Below are positions 1 through 9,425 of a stretch of 64,000 nucleotides of DNA, one piece after another. The notes under the pieces were generated by a model. The model was not told the DNA's origin, searched no databases, and saw only the letters and a list, made by a program, of their open reading frames with translations. The first letter of the stretch is position 1, and every line of letters begins with the position of its first letter. The position numbers and the translations under genes were made by a program. The stretch spans positions 2,932,001 through 2,996,000 of the forward strand of contig NZ_OY761823.1 in NCBI RefSeq assembly GCF_963664965.1, read 5' to 3'. The stretch comes from an uncultured Pseudodesulfovibrio sp. Lineage in GTDB: Bacteria > Desulfobacterota > Desulfovibrionia > Desulfovibrionales > Desulfovibrionaceae.

Positions 1-2235
1 GCCGAAAAGCGCATTATCGACACTGTTGCCGAGAATCGTATCATTTCCGTCACCGGTCTGGGCATTTTCAATGGTCGTCCCGGCGTCAATGGTCAATGTC
101 ACTCCATCGACGGTACTCGTTCCGCCCGGTGCGAGATCAATGGAACTGTCCGAAGTCACAGCCGCAGCGTTCAGCGTGTCGGTTCCAGACGCATCTGCCA
201 ACACCTTTCTCCCGGCATCACTGGCGGCATTGTCGGAAAACTCGTCTGTATACACATAAAGATCATCATGGGTGACGGCATCCCCGTACAAATTCAAGGT
301 CCACGAATTAAACGTGCCGGTCTCGCCCGTCGTGGTATCCTTGACAGTCAACGTCCAATCACCCTGTCCTGACTCGCCAAAGGGCGCAACAGTCTTGAAT
401 GTCCAGACATCGCTGTCGCCAAAGGTATGAGTCGCAGCGGCTTTCACCTGATCTGCGGTAACGTCGAGGCCGCTATTACGGAAATTTTGTGCCAAGCCCT
501 CAAATGTCGGATGATAAAACAACACGCTGGCAGTTCCCCCCGGCGAATACAGAACTATCTCCAGATGCTCTAAATTCGAATGGGAAACATCCACCGCCAC
601 ACAGGCCTGTTGGACTTCAATATCCGTCCCGACCGAGATAACGGAACTCGCAAGCGCCCCGGTATTATCGGGAATAGCCGAATTGACGGTGGCGGAAACC
701 GTCTGTGTCACCTGATTGGCATAGGTGTGGGCACCTTGATCCCAGGACTCGGCCAACCGGACAGCCGCCCGGGCATCCACCAGTCCGAACCCGTAATCAT
801 GATTGAAATGCATCCCGCCACCATTCCAATTCGTCGCCGTGTTGGTCTGCCAATCCCACGGCACCGACGAAGAGGACGTCATGCCCGACGTCTTGACGGC
901 TGTTGAGGCAAGAATATCCATCACATCCCGGTAGCCAAGCGATTTGTTGGCCTCCAGCATCAATGCAACCACGCCGCTGACCAAGGGAGATGAGTACGAT
1001 GTCCCGCTACCAGTATAGTAACTCGCAGAGCCATCGTCCCCATTAGGTGCGACCCTGTCGGTCGTAATGACATCCTCCCCCGGAGCGGTTGCCAGAAGGT
1101 TCGGTCCGGCACAGCTGAACTCCGCCACCTGCCCGCTACTCGACACCGCCCCGATGGCAATCGTATAAGGAGAATCATTGGTATCGTAATATGTGGACAT
1201 GATGTCCAGCCCGCGCTCGTTGGAACCGGCGACAATCGAAACGGTCCCAAGCCCGCCGCGCCCGGAAACAGCCAGCGTTTCAAACCCGGTCAGAGAATTC
1301 GAGCTGCCGTCAAAAGGACTGAAAGTCCAGCTGTTCTGGGAAATATCAAAGCTCGTCTGCCGAGCAAGGACATCACCGACCTGAGCGTCGCTGTCACCGA
1401 CAAAACTTGCTATCTTCGCGTCATAGGCGATGCCCTGAATGCCGATACCATTTTTGGCGGCCGCGACAAATCCTGCAACCTGTGTTCCATGGTTCGCCCC
1501 GTCTTCCGGAGCACCGTCATTGATCCCCTTTACCGAATTATACCCCTGCCCGAGAAGATAATTGGCAGACAGATCGGGATGCGTATATTCGACGCCATTG
1601 TCGCATATTCCGACCTTGATTCCCTTTCCGGTATAATCATCCCACACATTGACCACATTGAGATCAACACCGCCGGACGTGTTCTGGATGTACCACTGCT
1701 GGGAAAACAACGGATCATTGGAAGAAGTGGCTGCCGTTTGAGGAGAAGCATTATCATAATAATCATCGTCACCGAAATTCCCAACAGGAAAATCGGACAA
1801 AGTCAAAAAGGTCAAAGGCTCTGGATGCTGTACTGCCATTCCATCCATACGCGGTTCGTCAACCTGCCCGAACACAGTCCCTTTATGACGAACATGACTT
1901 CCGCCTGAATCCGCCCGGTTCCCGCCGAAAAGGGACTCTCCCGGCGCTTCATCGGCAAATCCCATCAGGTCATCAAGTTCGGCAAACGCCTGCTCGGCAT
2001 ACTCCTCCCATACAGAATAACTGCCCGGTGCTTCAAAAACACCGCCGTCAGGATCAAGTACAGACCCTATTCCGCCTCCGAATAAAGGCTCAGGGAAAGA
2101 TGCCTCACCGGGCTGATGCACTGTTTCCGGTTCGCCACCCGCCGAAAAACCGAAAACCTGTTCCTGATTCAAGGCATCAGGTTCCCGCGCATCCCCCTCA
2201 TCAGCAGAAAACAATCGTGAACTCTCAGCATTCAT
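1..2235 (-). CDS. Subtilisin/kexin-like serine protease with P-domain and RTX repeats (3' end outside window)
   Basis: Secreted peptidase of the S8 family. The frame is open for 745 codons from an ATG at 2235 to the window edge, so the C-terminus is missing. The catalytic triad is visible as D212 (GICDNGVEYTHPDL), H249 (NHGTQVAG) and S413 (GTSYSSP). A proprotein-convertase P-domain lies at about residues 560-655 (FGESGQGDWTLTVKD, FNSWTLNLYG). It is followed by a linker like that of serralysins and the first calcium-binding RTX nonapeptide (GDGNDTILG, about residue 727). There is no N-terminal signal peptide; the first 190 residues are acidic, rich in Gly/Pro/Glu and low in complexity. RTX repeats without a signal peptide point to type I secretion, but no T1SS genes lie in this window. 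No strong ribosome-binding site precedes the ATG. The protease call is secure; the substrate is unknown. Confidence 0.9.
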   Translation of the reverse strand, partial: MNAESSRLFSADEGDAREPDALNQEQVFGFSAGGEPETVHQPGEASFPEPLFGGGIGSVLDPDGGVFEAPGSYSVWEEYAEQAFAELDDLMGFADEAPGESLFGGNRADSGGSHVRHKGTVFGQVDEPRMDGMAVQHPEPLTFLTLSDFPVGNFGDDDYYDNASPQTAATSSNDPLFSQQWYIQNTSGGVDLNVVNVWDDYTGKGIKVGICDNGVEYTHPDLSANYLLGQGYNSVKGINDGAPEDGANHGTQVAGFVAAAKNGIGIQGIAYDAKIASFVGDSDAQVGDVLARQTSFDISQNSWTFSPFDGSSNSLTGFETLAVSGRGGLGTVSIVAGSNERGLDIMSTYYDTNDSPYTIAIGAVSSSGQVAEFSCAGPNLLATAPGEDVITTDRVAPNGDDGSASYYTGSGTSYSSPLVSGVVALMLEANKSLGYRDVMDILASTAVKTSGMTSSSSVPWDWQTNTATNWNGGGMHFNHDYGFGLVDARAAVRLAESWDQGAHTYANQVTQTVSATVNSAIPDNTGALASSVISVGTDIEVQQACVAVDVSHSNLEHLEIVLYSPGGTASVLFYHPTFEGLAQNFRNSGLDVTADQVKAAATHTFGDSDVWTFKTVAPFGESGQGDWTLTVKDTTTGETGTFNSWTLNLYGDAVTHDDLYVYTDEFSDNAASDAGRKVLADASGTDTLNAAAVTSDSSIDLAPGGTSTVDGVTLTIDAGTTIENAQTGDGNDTILGNSVDNALFG

Positions 2236-2360
2236 TCGAATCAGCCTATGGTCGATACTATTCTTAATATTATTTCAGATTACCACAAGTTGGCATCTTA
2301 TTAACACACACGCACAATAAAGAGAATCTTCCACTTCCTCAAATCATAGGCAAAACAAAA

Positions 2361-2387
2361 CCCCGGGGAACGATTCGCTCCCCGGGG
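2361..2387 (-). terminator. Intrinsic terminator of the thiamine operon
   Basis: A GC-rich hairpin with a perfect 8-bp stem (CCCCGGGG either side of a short loop) lies 25 bases past the thiC stop. On the minus strand it is followed by TTTTGTTTTG. Confidence 0.85.
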
Positions 2388-2411
2388 TCATGTTTCACTC
2401 AATGACAAAAA

Positions 2412-3716
2412 CTAGTCGTCAAGCTGGATGTCCTTGCCTTCAAGGACGCGATTCATGTTTCGCACGGCACACATCTTACCGCACATGGAACAGGAATCAT
2501 GGTGTTCCGGCTCGGAAGACTTACGGAATGCGCGGGGACGCTCCTGATCCATGGCCAGATTGAACATGCCCTCCCAGTCCAGAGCGGCACGAGCCGTGCT
2601 CATTTCATCATCCCAATCCCGTGCGCCGGGATGCTTCTTGGCAATATCCGCGGCATGAGCAGCGATACGAGTGGCGATGATGCCTTCCTTCATGTCCTCA
2701 AGGGTGGGCAGGCGCAGATGTTCCGCCGGAGTGACATAGCACAGGAAGTCCGCACCGGACATACCCGCGATGGCCCCGCCGATAGCGGCAGTGATGTGGT
2801 CGTAACCGGGAGCGACATCGGTCACCAGAGGACCGAGCACGTAAAACGGTGCGCCGTGGCAGAGACGTTTCTCCATCATCATGTTTCCAGCGATCTCATC
2901 CATGGCCATATGGCCGGGACCTTCGATCATCACCTGAACGTTACGCTCCCAGGCACGCTTGGTCAGTTCACCCAGCGTGATGAGTTCCTCGACCTGACAG
3001 GCGTCAGTCGCGTCATGCAGACAACCGGGGCGGCAGCCGTCGCCGAGGCTCAGGGTCACGTCATACTTCTCGCAGATGTCCAGCAAACGGTCATAGTGCT
3101 CGTAGAACGGATTCTCCGCGTTATTGATCTCCATCCATGTGAACAGCAGGGAGCCGCCGCGGGAAACGATATTGGTCAGACGGCCACCGGCCTTCACTTT
3201 TTCGGCCGTGTGCTTGTTCAGGCCGCAGTGAATAGTCAGGAAGTCAACGCCGTCCTCGACATGCTTCTGCACCACGTCAAAAAACTCGTCCACGGTGATG
3301 TCCTGAAGGTTCTTGTCGTAAAAACCAACGGCGTCATAAATGGGGACAGTGCCGATCATGGCCGGAGACATCTCAACGAGACGCTGGCGGAATTCCTGGG
3401 TCTTGCCATAGCAGCTCAGGTCCATGATCGCCTCAGCCTTCATGTCCAGCGCGGCCTGTACCTTTTCAAGCTCCGGTTCAACGTCACTGCAATCCTTGGA
3501 AATACCGAGGTTGACGTTCACCTTGATCCGCATGCCTTCGCCAACGCCCTCAGCATCGAGATTCTTGTGATTCTTGTTGGCGGGAATAATGACCGTTCCC
3601 TTTGCCATGCGCTCCATCAGGTCCTCAATACGCATGTTCTCTTTGCGGGCCACGGTTTCCATCTGGGGGGTGACGATACCCTTGCGGGCAGCGTCCATCT
3701 GAGTGGTATACTCCAT
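2412..3716 (-). CDS. thiC: Phosphomethylpyrimidine synthase ThiC (short form)
   Basis: Radical SAM enzyme that converts 5-aminoimidazole ribotide to HMP-P, the pyrimidine half of thiamine. 434 residues, the short form that lacks the N-terminal extension of the enterobacterial enzyme. The C-terminal iron-sulfur site is C409-x2-C412-x3-C416 (CSMCGKMC), one residue tighter than the CX2CX4C often quoted for the long form; I believe this is normal for short ThiC. The start at 3716 (MEYTTQMD) was chosen over an upstream one because AAGGAGA lies just before it, at the end of thiE. It is the last gene of the operon, 4 bases after the thiE stop, and is controlled by the TPP riboswitch upstream of thiS. 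Confidence 0.96.
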   Translation of the reverse strand: MEYTTQMDAARKGIVTPQMETVARKENMRIEDLMERMAKGTVIIPANKNHKNLDAEGVGEGMRIKVNVNLGISKDCSDVEPELEKVQAALDMKAEAIMDLSCYGKTQEFRQRLVEMSPAMIGTVPIYDAVGFYDKNLQDITVDEFFDVVQKHVEDGVDFLTIHCGLNKHTAEKVKAGGRLTNIVSRGGSLLFTWMEINNAENPFYEHYDRLLDICEKYDVTLSLGDGCRPGCLHDATDACQVEELITLGELTKRAWERNVQVMIEGPGHMAMDEIAGNMMMEKRLCHGAPFYVLGPLVTDVAPGYDHITAAIGGAIAGMSGADFLCYVTPAEHLRLPTLEDMKEGIIATRIAAHAADIAKKHPGARDWDDEMSTARAALDWEGMFNLAMDQERPRAFRKSSEPEHHDSCSMCGKMCAVRNMNRVLEGKDIQLDD

Positions 3717-3720
3717 GATT

Positions 3721-4386
3721 CTATTTCTCCTTGGCACCCTGCATGACAGCACGCAGTTCGCCTATTTTTTTTCCGATGTCTTCTGCTTCAACAATCTCGG
3801 TAACCAGCGCCACACACTTGGCACCACGCTGAACCACCTCGGCCACATTGTGTTTCTTGATGCCGCCGATTGCGACGAACGGGATATCCACGTTCCCGAC
3901 GACATAATCCAAATATTCAAAACCGACGGGATCGACCACGTCGTCCTTGGTAAACGTCCTGAAAATCGGTCCGACACCGATGTAATCCGCTCCCCGCTTC
4001 ACCGCGTCATGCGCCTCTTCCGGAGCATGGGTCGACAAACCGATAGCCATGTTCTTGCCGACCAGTCGCCGTACGGCCTCCACCGGCAGGTCTTCCTGTC
4101 CGATATGCACACCGTCCGCGCCGACAAGCATGGCAAGATCAATATCGTCATTGACGATAAAAGCGGCCCCGGCATCACGCGTCATGGCACGAATCTCACA
4201 GCATTCCTCGTACTTCCGCCCCATTTTCATCTCTTTTTCACGGTACTGGATAAGCCGAATACCGCTGTCGAGCATGGCACGAACCACATCAAGATTGCTC
4301 CTGCCGCATGAAAACTTCGCGGCGGTCAGGCAATAGATATCCGTATCCAGAATATTCTGTCTGGTTATTTCCCGCGCATCCGTCAT
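3721..4386 (-). CDS. thiE: Thiamine-phosphate synthase
   Basis: Joins HMP-PP and the thiazole phosphate to give thiamine monophosphate. 221 residues, a TIM-barrel of normal family length, with the phosphate-binding segments [11 protein letters not shown] and IGGIKKHN and the internal motif [15 protein letters not shown]. The start overlaps the thiF stop (ATGA), so translation is probably coupled. It lies between thiF and thiC in a continuous operon. Confidence 0.95.
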   Translation of the reverse strand: MTDAREITRQNILDTDIYCLTAAKFSCGRSNLDVVRAMLDSGIRLIQYREKEMKMGRKYEECCEIRAMTRDAGAAFIVNDDIDLAMLVGADGVHIGQEDLPVEAVRRLVGKNMAIGLSTHAPEEAHDAVKRGADYIGVGPIFRTFTKDDVVDPVGFEYLDYVVGNVDIPFVAIGGIKKHNVAEVVQRGAKCVALVTEIVEAEDIGKKIGELRAVMQGAKEK

Positions 4387-5012
4387 GCGCCCTCCCTGTT
4401 TTTGAATTCATCAAGAAAATGACTGAACACCACATCCGCCTGCTTGGCGGCGGCAACAGTCACTTTTGGAGAAAACGGCGGATATTCCGCGCAACACTCG
4501 GTTTCCATGTCGCCGATCATGTAAAAATTATCCCGCACGCGACGAGTCACAATCGCATCGGCATCTCCGGTTCCGCCGATGCCTGAAGCAGCTACGACGA
4601 GCTTTCCGGAAGGCAGATATGCCTCCACCACCGCACGCTTGAAAACAGACACATCAAGCGCTTCGACCACGGCGTCACAGTTCATGAACACGGCGTCCAT
4701 ATTCTCAGGATTCAAGTCAGTGGATACCAGTTCGATCTCCAGATCGGGATTGACCGATTTCATGTTCCCGGCCAGTGCGACAACCTTGAGCTTCCCCACC
4801 TGATCAAGCGTAAACGCTTGCCGATTCAGATTGGATTTTTCCACCCGGTCAAAATCTGCCAGCACGAATTTCCTGAATCCACACCGAACAAGATTCATGG
4901 CACAGTTGGACCCGAGTCCCCCCGCACCGGCAATACCCACGGTTACGGATTGCAGATGTGCAAGGGCTTTTTCTCCCACATAGACCGCAACGCCGCGTTC
5001 CATTTCGTTCAT
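4383..5012 (-). CDS. thiF: ThiS adenylyltransferase ThiF (short family)
   Basis: E1-like enzyme that adenylates the C-terminal Gly of ThiS before sulfur transfer. The Rossmann motif GIAGAGGLGSN lies at residues 26-36 and DFDRVEKSNLNRQ follows, as in the ThiF/MoeB/HesA fold. About 209 residues, the short type without the zinc-binding CxxC pairs of E. coli ThiF. The start at 5012 (MNEMERG) gives an ATGA overlap with thiH; an upstream Met lies inside thiH and was rejected. The C-terminal half carries CCAEYPPFSP, whose cysteines may act in sulfur transfer (inference). Confidence 0.92.
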   Translation of the reverse strand: MNEMERGVAVYVGEKALAHLQSVTVGIAGAGGLGSNCAMNLVRCGFRKFVLADFDRVEKSNLNRQAFTLDQVGKLKVVALAGNMKSVNPDLEIELVSTDLNPENMDAVFMNCDAVVEALDVSVFKRAVVEAYLPSGKLVVAASGIGGTGDADAIVTRRVRDNFYMIGDMETECCAEYPPFSPKVTVAAAKQADVVFSHFLDEFKNREGA

Positions 5013-6130
5013 GCTGCCCCCTTGCCCAGGAACTCCCAATCCTTGAAAACAGGCTGGTAGCCATGTGCCTTGAGCATGGTACACATTTCCTCCACACTTC
5101 TGCCATCGGCGATATCGAACTGCCCGACATTGTCATCGTCATCCTGTGCATGGCCTCCGACCGCAGTGGAGACACCGGCAGACATCTTCGTCACTCCGAG
5201 CGGAAGAAGATTCTCACGAAACTCCGGAGTTTCCCGTGTGGAAACAGTGATGCCAAGACGCGGCAGGAACAGACGGAAAGCGAGCATGAGCTGCACCATG
5301 TCGCGATCAGACGCAATGGACTTGGGTTCCCAACTGCCCGCATGAGGCCGCATACGCGGCGGTGACATTGCAATGTCCACCTCAGGATATTTATCCATGA
5401 GATAGGCAGCATGCATGCCGGTAATGAGCGCATCCCTGCGCCAGTCGCCAAGGCCGAGCAGCGCCCCGATGGTTACCACGCGCATACCGGCCCGACAGCC
5501 GCGCTCGGGCGCATCAAGACGGAAGCGATAATCCTTCTTGGGTCCCTTGGGGTGCAACTTGGCATACAGCTCTTCGTCGTAAGTCTCCTGAAAAAGAGTC
5601 AGGCCATCGACTCCAGCCAGAACGAGACGGCGATACTGCTCTTCAGTCATGGCGTAGATTTCAATGGAAACCGAGGGAAAGTGCTCACGCAGGACACCCA
5701 TGCACTCCTCCAGATACTCGGGCGAGGCCTTGGAAGGCGCTTCGCCGGTGAGGATAAGCAAATGCTTGAGTCCCGTGGCTGCGATAGCCTTTGCCTCCGC
5801 CTCGACTTCAGAAAGGTCGAGCTGGGAACGCGGAATGTGGTTCTTTGCGTTGAACCCGCAATAGACGCAATGGTTGGTACAGAAATTTGAAAGATACAGC
5901 GGCGTAAACAACTGAATGGTCCGGCCGAAATGCTGCAATGTCAACTGACTGGCTTTTTCCGCCATCTCTTCGAGAAACGGTGCCGCGGCAGGACTCATCA
6001 AGGCCAGAAAATCATCGGGATTCGGCTTTGACGCACCAATGGCACGACGGACATCTTCTTCCGTTACAGCGGAAAACAGCTCTTCAAGCGGAGCCGCACT
6101 GTATTCTGCACAGATCGGATAGAAACTCAC
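5009..6130 (-). CDS. thiH: 2-iminoacetate synthase (tyrosine lyase) ThiH
   Basis: Radical SAM enzyme that cleaves tyrosine to dehydroglycine and p-cresol for thiazole formation; typical of anaerobes, in place of the oxygen-dependent glycine oxidase ThiO. 373 residues. The cluster motif C83-x3-C87-x2-C90 (CTNHCVYC) is intact. The start codon is GTG at 6130 with AGGGG just upstream, two bases after the thiG stop. The 3' end overlaps thiF. Its presence fits an anaerobic organism. Confidence 0.95.
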   Translation of the reverse strand: MSFYPICAEYSAAPLEELFSAVTEEDVRRAIGASKPNPDDFLALMSPAAAPFLEEMAEKASQLTLQHFGRTIQLFTPLYLSNFCTNHCVYCGFNAKNHIPRSQLDLSEVEAEAKAIAATGLKHLLILTGEAPSKASPEYLEECMGVLREHFPSVSIEIYAMTEEQYRRLVLAGVDGLTLFQETYDEELYAKLHPKGPKKDYRFRLDAPERGCRAGMRVVTIGALLGLGDWRRDALITGMHAAYLMDKYPEVDIAMSPPRMRPHAGSWEPKSIASDRDMVQLMLAFRLFLPRLGITVSTRETPEFRENLLPLGVTKMSAGVSTAVGGHAQDDDDNVGQFDIADGRSVEEMCTMLKAHGYQPVFKDWEFLGKGAA

Positions 6131-6132
6131 GG

Positions 6133-6909
6133 TTACCCCTCACTCAGAAAACCGGTCAACGGAGACGACGCCGAAGCGTGGCGACGCGTTGCACCGGGAC
6201 CGGACAGATATGCTTCACGTCCCGCCCTGACTGCACGCCCAAATGCTCTGGCCATCATGACCGGATCGCTGGCAGTGGCAATCGCCGTGTTGACCAGACA
6301 GGCATCCGCGCCCATTTCCATGGCCTCACACGCCTCGGACGGACGACCGATTCCGGCGTCCACGATAATCGGCAGGTCGATTTCGTCGATCAACACCCGC
6401 ACCATCTCCTTGGTCTTCAAACCGCGATTGGTGCCGATGGGAGCGCCAAGCGGCATGACAGCCGCGGCTCCGGCATCCACCAGACTCCGTGCAATATAAA
6501 GATCGGCATTCACGTACGGCAGAACCACGAATCCTTCCTTGGCAAGGATTTCGGTCGCCTTGGCGGTCTCGTACCCGTCAGGCAGAAGGTATTTATTATC
6601 GGAAATGACCTCGATCTTTATCCAGTCACCACATCCCATGGCTCGGGCCAGACGAGCAATACGTACCGCTTCTTCAGCGGTTCGGGCACCAGAAGTATTC
6701 GGAAGGAGCTGCATGTTTTTCGGGATGAAATCCATGACGTTGCCGGTCTCGGATTCAAAGTCAACACGCCGCAACGCCACAGTAATCACCTGTGAACCAG
6801 AGGCTTCACACACGTCGGGAATAACCGAATCATCAGCGTACTTGCCGGTGCCGGTCAGCAACCGGCTCTCGAATTTCCGGCCGCCGATTTCAAAGATATC
6901 TTCTTTCAT
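6133..6909 (-). CDS. thiG: Thiazole synthase ThiG
   Basis: Forms the thiazole ring from DXP, dehydroglycine and ThiS thiocarboxylate. 258 residues, a TIM barrel of normal size. The Schiff-base lysine is probably K98 in GDWIKIEVI. The phosphate-binding segments [21 protein letters not shown] and [14 protein letters not shown] are as in the family. It sits between thiS and thiH in the same operon, a few bases from each. Confidence 0.96.
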   Translation of the reverse strand: MKEDIFEIGGRKFESRLLTGTGKYADDSVIPDVCEASGSQVITVALRRVDFESETGNVMDFIPKNMQLLPNTSGARTAEEAVRIARLARAMGCGDWIKIEVISDNKYLLPDGYETAKATEILAKEGFVVLPYVNADLYIARSLVDAGAAAVMPLGAPIGTNRGLKTKEMVRVLIDEIDLPIIVDAGIGRPSEACEAMEMGADACLVNTAIATASDPVMMARAFGRAVRAGREAYLSGPGATRRHASASSPLTGFLSEG

Positions 6910-6921
6910 TCCATTTTCCTT

Positions 6922-7122
6922 TTAGCCGCCGCCAACAAAGCGCAGCACTTCAAGATGATCGCCGTCCTGCAACTGGACGTCTCCAAAAAATTCCGACGGT
7001 ACAATATCCCTGTTCCGCTCCACAACAACGGAATCAGCCTTGATTCCGCGCTCCTCGAGCATCGATAGGATGGTCGCCCCCTCGGCTATATCGGCTTCCC
7101 TGCCATTCACTGTAACTTTCAT
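6922..7122 (-). CDS. thiS: Sulfur carrier protein ThiS
   Basis: Ubiquitin-like carrier of 66 residues that ends in the essential Gly-Gly (FVGGG); the terminal Gly is adenylated by ThiF and then thiocarboxylated. The start at 7122 (MKVTVNGRE) follows a GGAGAG ribosome-binding site and gives the standard length. Upstream in-frame codons run through the riboswitch and are not coding. It is the first gene of the thi operon, just downstream of the attenuator. Confidence 0.96.
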   Translation of the reverse strand: MKVTVNGREADIAEGATILSMLEERGIKADSVVVERNRDIVPSEFFGDVQLQDGDHLEVLRFVGGG

Positions 7123-7166
7123 CCCTTTCTCTCCTTGACCAAGGCTGGTCAGGTCTGAATAAGCCC

Positions 7167-7196
7167 AAAAAAAAACGCTCACCTGTAAGGTAAGCG
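7167..7196 (-). terminator. Attenuator hairpin of the TPP riboswitch
   Basis: A 9-bp stem (CGCTTACCT pairing with AGGTGAGCG) is followed by nine T on the minus strand, between the TPP aptamer and thiS. It is the expression platform: premature termination when TPP is bound (the known mechanism of such riboswitches). Confidence 0.88.
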
Positions 7197-7225
7197 CATA
7201 CATTTGTGGGTATTCAGTTGTATTG

Positions 7226-7310
7226 CAGCTTCCCTCCGGCAGAATTATCCGCATCAGGTTCAAAGGGTCGGAAAAAATCCATCTCAGCCTCCAGGAGGCC
7301 CCCCTAGCTG
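7226..7310 (-). promoter_or_regulatory. TPP riboswitch aptamer (thi box)
   Basis: The minus strand holds the conserved TPP-aptamer elements in order: CAGCTAGGGGGGCC, then CTGAGATG, GACCCTTTGAACCTGAT, CGGATAAT and CGGAGGGAAGCTG. P1 is formed by CAGCT (7306-7310) and AGCTG (7226-7230). It lies at the 5' end of the thiS-thiC transcript and should shut the operon off when thiamine pyrophosphate is plentiful. Confidence 0.96.
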
Positions 7311-7315
7311 AAGAA

Positions 7316-7344
7316 AGCGTATGCCAATACATTTGTAATGTAAA
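7316..7344 (-). promoter_or_regulatory. Candidate sigma70 promoter of the thi operon
   Basis: TTTACA (7339-7344), a 17-base spacer and TACGCT (7316-7321) on the minus strand would start transcription almost at the first base of the aptamer P1 stem. The -10 is a weak match; position is the best argument. Confidence 0.5.
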
Positions 7345-7550
7345 GGGTTACACCCCACCTCACTCTATATAATTTATTATATCAATTCAACCACTTACCC
7401 AAACGCCGCTTTCAAACAGCCGTTTTTTATTTATAGCACGCAACGTATTTCATAACTTTCAGATCAGGAAAAAAGACAATCCCTCTAAAGTAATGCAAAA
7501 AAACAGTCGATAATGCACCCGTGAAGAAAATAAAAAAGGCGGAGAGTCCT

Positions 7551-7991
7551 ATGTTCTCGACCCTGTTTCAGGTCACCAGTTTCAAGCGTGCCCTGATCCT
7601 CTGCAAAGAGGGAAAGTTTGCGGAAGCCGAAGGTATTCTGAAAGGTCTTCAGGATGAATTCATGGCGCTGTGCGAGGAAAACGAAGCTCTCAAACTGCAA
7701 CTTACCGAGGTCGCCGAAGTGCTCGACCTTGCGGACAAAGTCCAGTTCGACGGCCAAAAATACTGGCTCGTCGAGGATGGCAAACGAAAGGGACCATTCT
7801 GTCAGGTCTGTTATGACCGCGATGGACTTCTCATTCATCTTCAGGAACATGAAAACCACTGGGAATGTCAGGGTTGCCGAGGTTTGTATATGATTCCCCG
7901 GACCAAGGAAACACCGCAAAAAAAGAAAACATTTCTCAAAACAACTCTCAAGAAGACCATTCCACTCTTTCTTGAACGGGAATTGAGTTAA
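7551..7991 (+). CDS. Small zinc-ribbon protein of unknown function
   Basis: 146 residues, soluble, no signal peptide. Residues 10-60 are predicted helical with a short coiled coil (EFMALCEENEALKLQLTEV). A four-cysteine zinc site follows: C84-x2-C87 and C106-x2-C109, separated by a His-rich stretch (HLQEHENHW). The tail is very basic (KKKTFLKTTLKKT). I do not recognise the family; a nucleic-acid or protein adaptor role is only a guess. ATG 7551 is preferred because CGGAGAG lies just upstream; a GTG at 7521 has no ribosome-binding site. Transcribed divergently from the thi operon and ends at a bidirectional terminator. Confidence 0.75.
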   Translation: MFSTLFQVTSFKRALILCKEGKFAEAEGILKGLQDEFMALCEENEALKLQLTEVAEVLDLADKVQFDGQKYWLVEDGKRKGPFCQVCYDRDGLLIHLQEHENHWECQGCRGLYMIPRTKETPQKKKTFLKTTLKKTIPLFLERELS

Positions 7992-8006
7992 ACAGACAAT
8001 AAAAAA

Positions 8007-8024
8007 TGCGGCCACATGGCCGCA
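8007..8024. terminator. Bidirectional intrinsic terminator
   Basis: Hairpin TGCGGCCACATGGCCGCA flanked by six A on the left and seven T on the right, between two convergent genes (the zinc-ribbon gene and the SH3-repeat gene). Confidence 0.9.
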
Positions 8025-8055
8025 TTTTTTTATCTCTTTCATCCTTGCTGATTTC

Positions 8056-9417
8056 CTACAAAAAATCAGTCCCGAACAAGGTCGCTTTCCTGACCCACGT
8101 CTCGAGCAGCCGATTCTCATTGAACTGAACCACTCCGTAAGCCAGATCCTCGGTATCCATACCCGGCAGATAAATCATCACGGCAAGACTCCTGTTCGCA
8201 CGCCGATGTTCTTTCCACAGAGTCGAAGCAAAATCCTTCACGGCGTCGACACCGGGAAGCTTCTTGGTTGACAGAAAAACCTTCAAGGTAATCCACGTCT
8301 CGCCAAAGCGCTTTGTCTCCGATTTTTCAAGCAGACGATACTGATAGCCATGTACATTTTTGTTCGGCGTGGGGTCCGGACGCTTTTCACCCGTGAAACG
8401 ACTCCGGTCAATGACCATGGTCTTTTTCACACCGCCCACCGGAGCCTTGCTCTTCGTGGAAAGAACAGGCTTTGAAGTTTTGGCAGTTTTCTTGACCGCT
8501 TCCGCAGCTATTGCCTCACTGCCACCATCACCATCGATCAGGCTACGCAACGCATACCCCAGTGCCCGGTTTTCCTTTCGAATAAGTTCATCCTCACGAA
8601 AAACCGCGTACCAGCCGCTTTTAAGAAAATCCACGCGAACCCGTTCACCGATTTTAAGCGTCCTGACATAGCGGGAGCTTGACGTCCGCTTCTTACGCAG
8701 GTTCACCTTGCGATCAATCGTCACGACCCGACCCCAGTCACCGGTGGCCTTGGGCTTGTCCGGCACGACAGTCGAGACAGCAGCAGGTTCAGGCAAAGGA
8801 GCAACGGTTCCGCCCACATGCCCTGAATCACTGTTGACAGGCTTTGCCTCAACGGCTTGAACCGTCTCGACAGCCGCTTTTGGCGCAGGGCTTTCCGGTG
8901 TAACCGGCTCAAAATACTTGGCGCTGCAATACCCCCGTGCGTTCATCTGTGAACGAATCGTGGCACCGGGAGCGAAAATCATTGTCCAATCATCTTCCGG
9001 AAAATCGATTTTGACGCGTTCCATGGCGGCAAGCTGACCAAGTTTGCGTCCTCTGACCGACGGTTTGGAACGAATATTGAGCTTGCGCGCCGTATAAACG
9101 GTTTCCCCCCAGCTTTTCGGCTCATGCCGGGTCCGTTTCTTCTTGAGGTATTTGACATTGGAATAACCGACGGCAGCCGACTCGCTGTTCCGCGTCTCGC
9201 CCGGTTCGAAAACAGCCACCCAGCCATCCTTGAGAAAGGCGATTCTGACCTTCTGCCCCGGATACAGGCTGCCCACCCATGAAGCTTTGGCAGACCGTGC
9301 CTTTCGAAGATTCAGAGGACGATCGGGATATCGAATCTCACCAAAGGCGCTGGCTGCAACCGCTCCCATCAGGAAAAGAATAAGCGTCAGGAAAAGTATC
9401 TTGAAGTTCATACGCAT
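8056..9417 (-). CDS. Exported protein with three SH3-like repeats
   Basis: 453 residues. A signal peptide is present (MRMNFKILFLTLILFLMG..ASA, cleaved near residue 24). Three bacterial SH3-like repeats follow at about 30-95, 105-170 and 228-290, each with the pattern LNLRKxRSxxS, then PGQKVRIxFLKDGWxAVF. A Pro/Ala-rich linker separates repeats 2 and 3. The C-terminal 110 residues form a separate alpha/beta region (GETWITLKVFLSTKKLPGV). SH3b domains often bind cell-wall peptides, so a periplasmic peptidoglycan-associated role is plausible but unproven. The start at 9417 has AGGTG five bases before it. Last gene of the long ftsH-to-here block, 8 bases after the Skp-like gene. Confidence 0.8.
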   Translation of the reverse strand: MRMNFKILFLTLILFLMGAVAASAFGEIRYPDRPLNLRKARSAKASWVGSLYPGQKVRIAFLKDGWVAVFEPGETRNSESAAVGYSNVKYLKKKRTRHEPKSWGETVYTARKLNIRSKPSVRGRKLGQLAAMERVKIDFPEDDWTMIFAPGATIRSQMNARGYCSAKYFEPVTPESPAPKAAVETVQAVEAKPVNSDSGHVGGTVAPLPEPAAVSTVVPDKPKATGDWGRVVTIDRKVNLRKKRTSSSRYVRTLKIGERVRVDFLKSGWYAVFREDELIRKENRALGYALRSLIDGDGGSEAIAAEAVKKTAKTSKPVLSTKSKAPVGGVKKTMVIDRSRFTGEKRPDPTPNKNVHGYQYRLLEKSETKRFGETWITLKVFLSTKKLPGVDAVKDFASTLWKEHRRANRSLAVMIYLPGMDTEDLAYGVVQFNENRLLETWVRKATLFGTDFL

Positions 9418-9425
9418 TGCGACAC

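Noticed and set aside
2499-3746. 415-codon frame antisense to thiC
   Set aside because: Shadow frame; no ribosome-binding site or recognisable motif.
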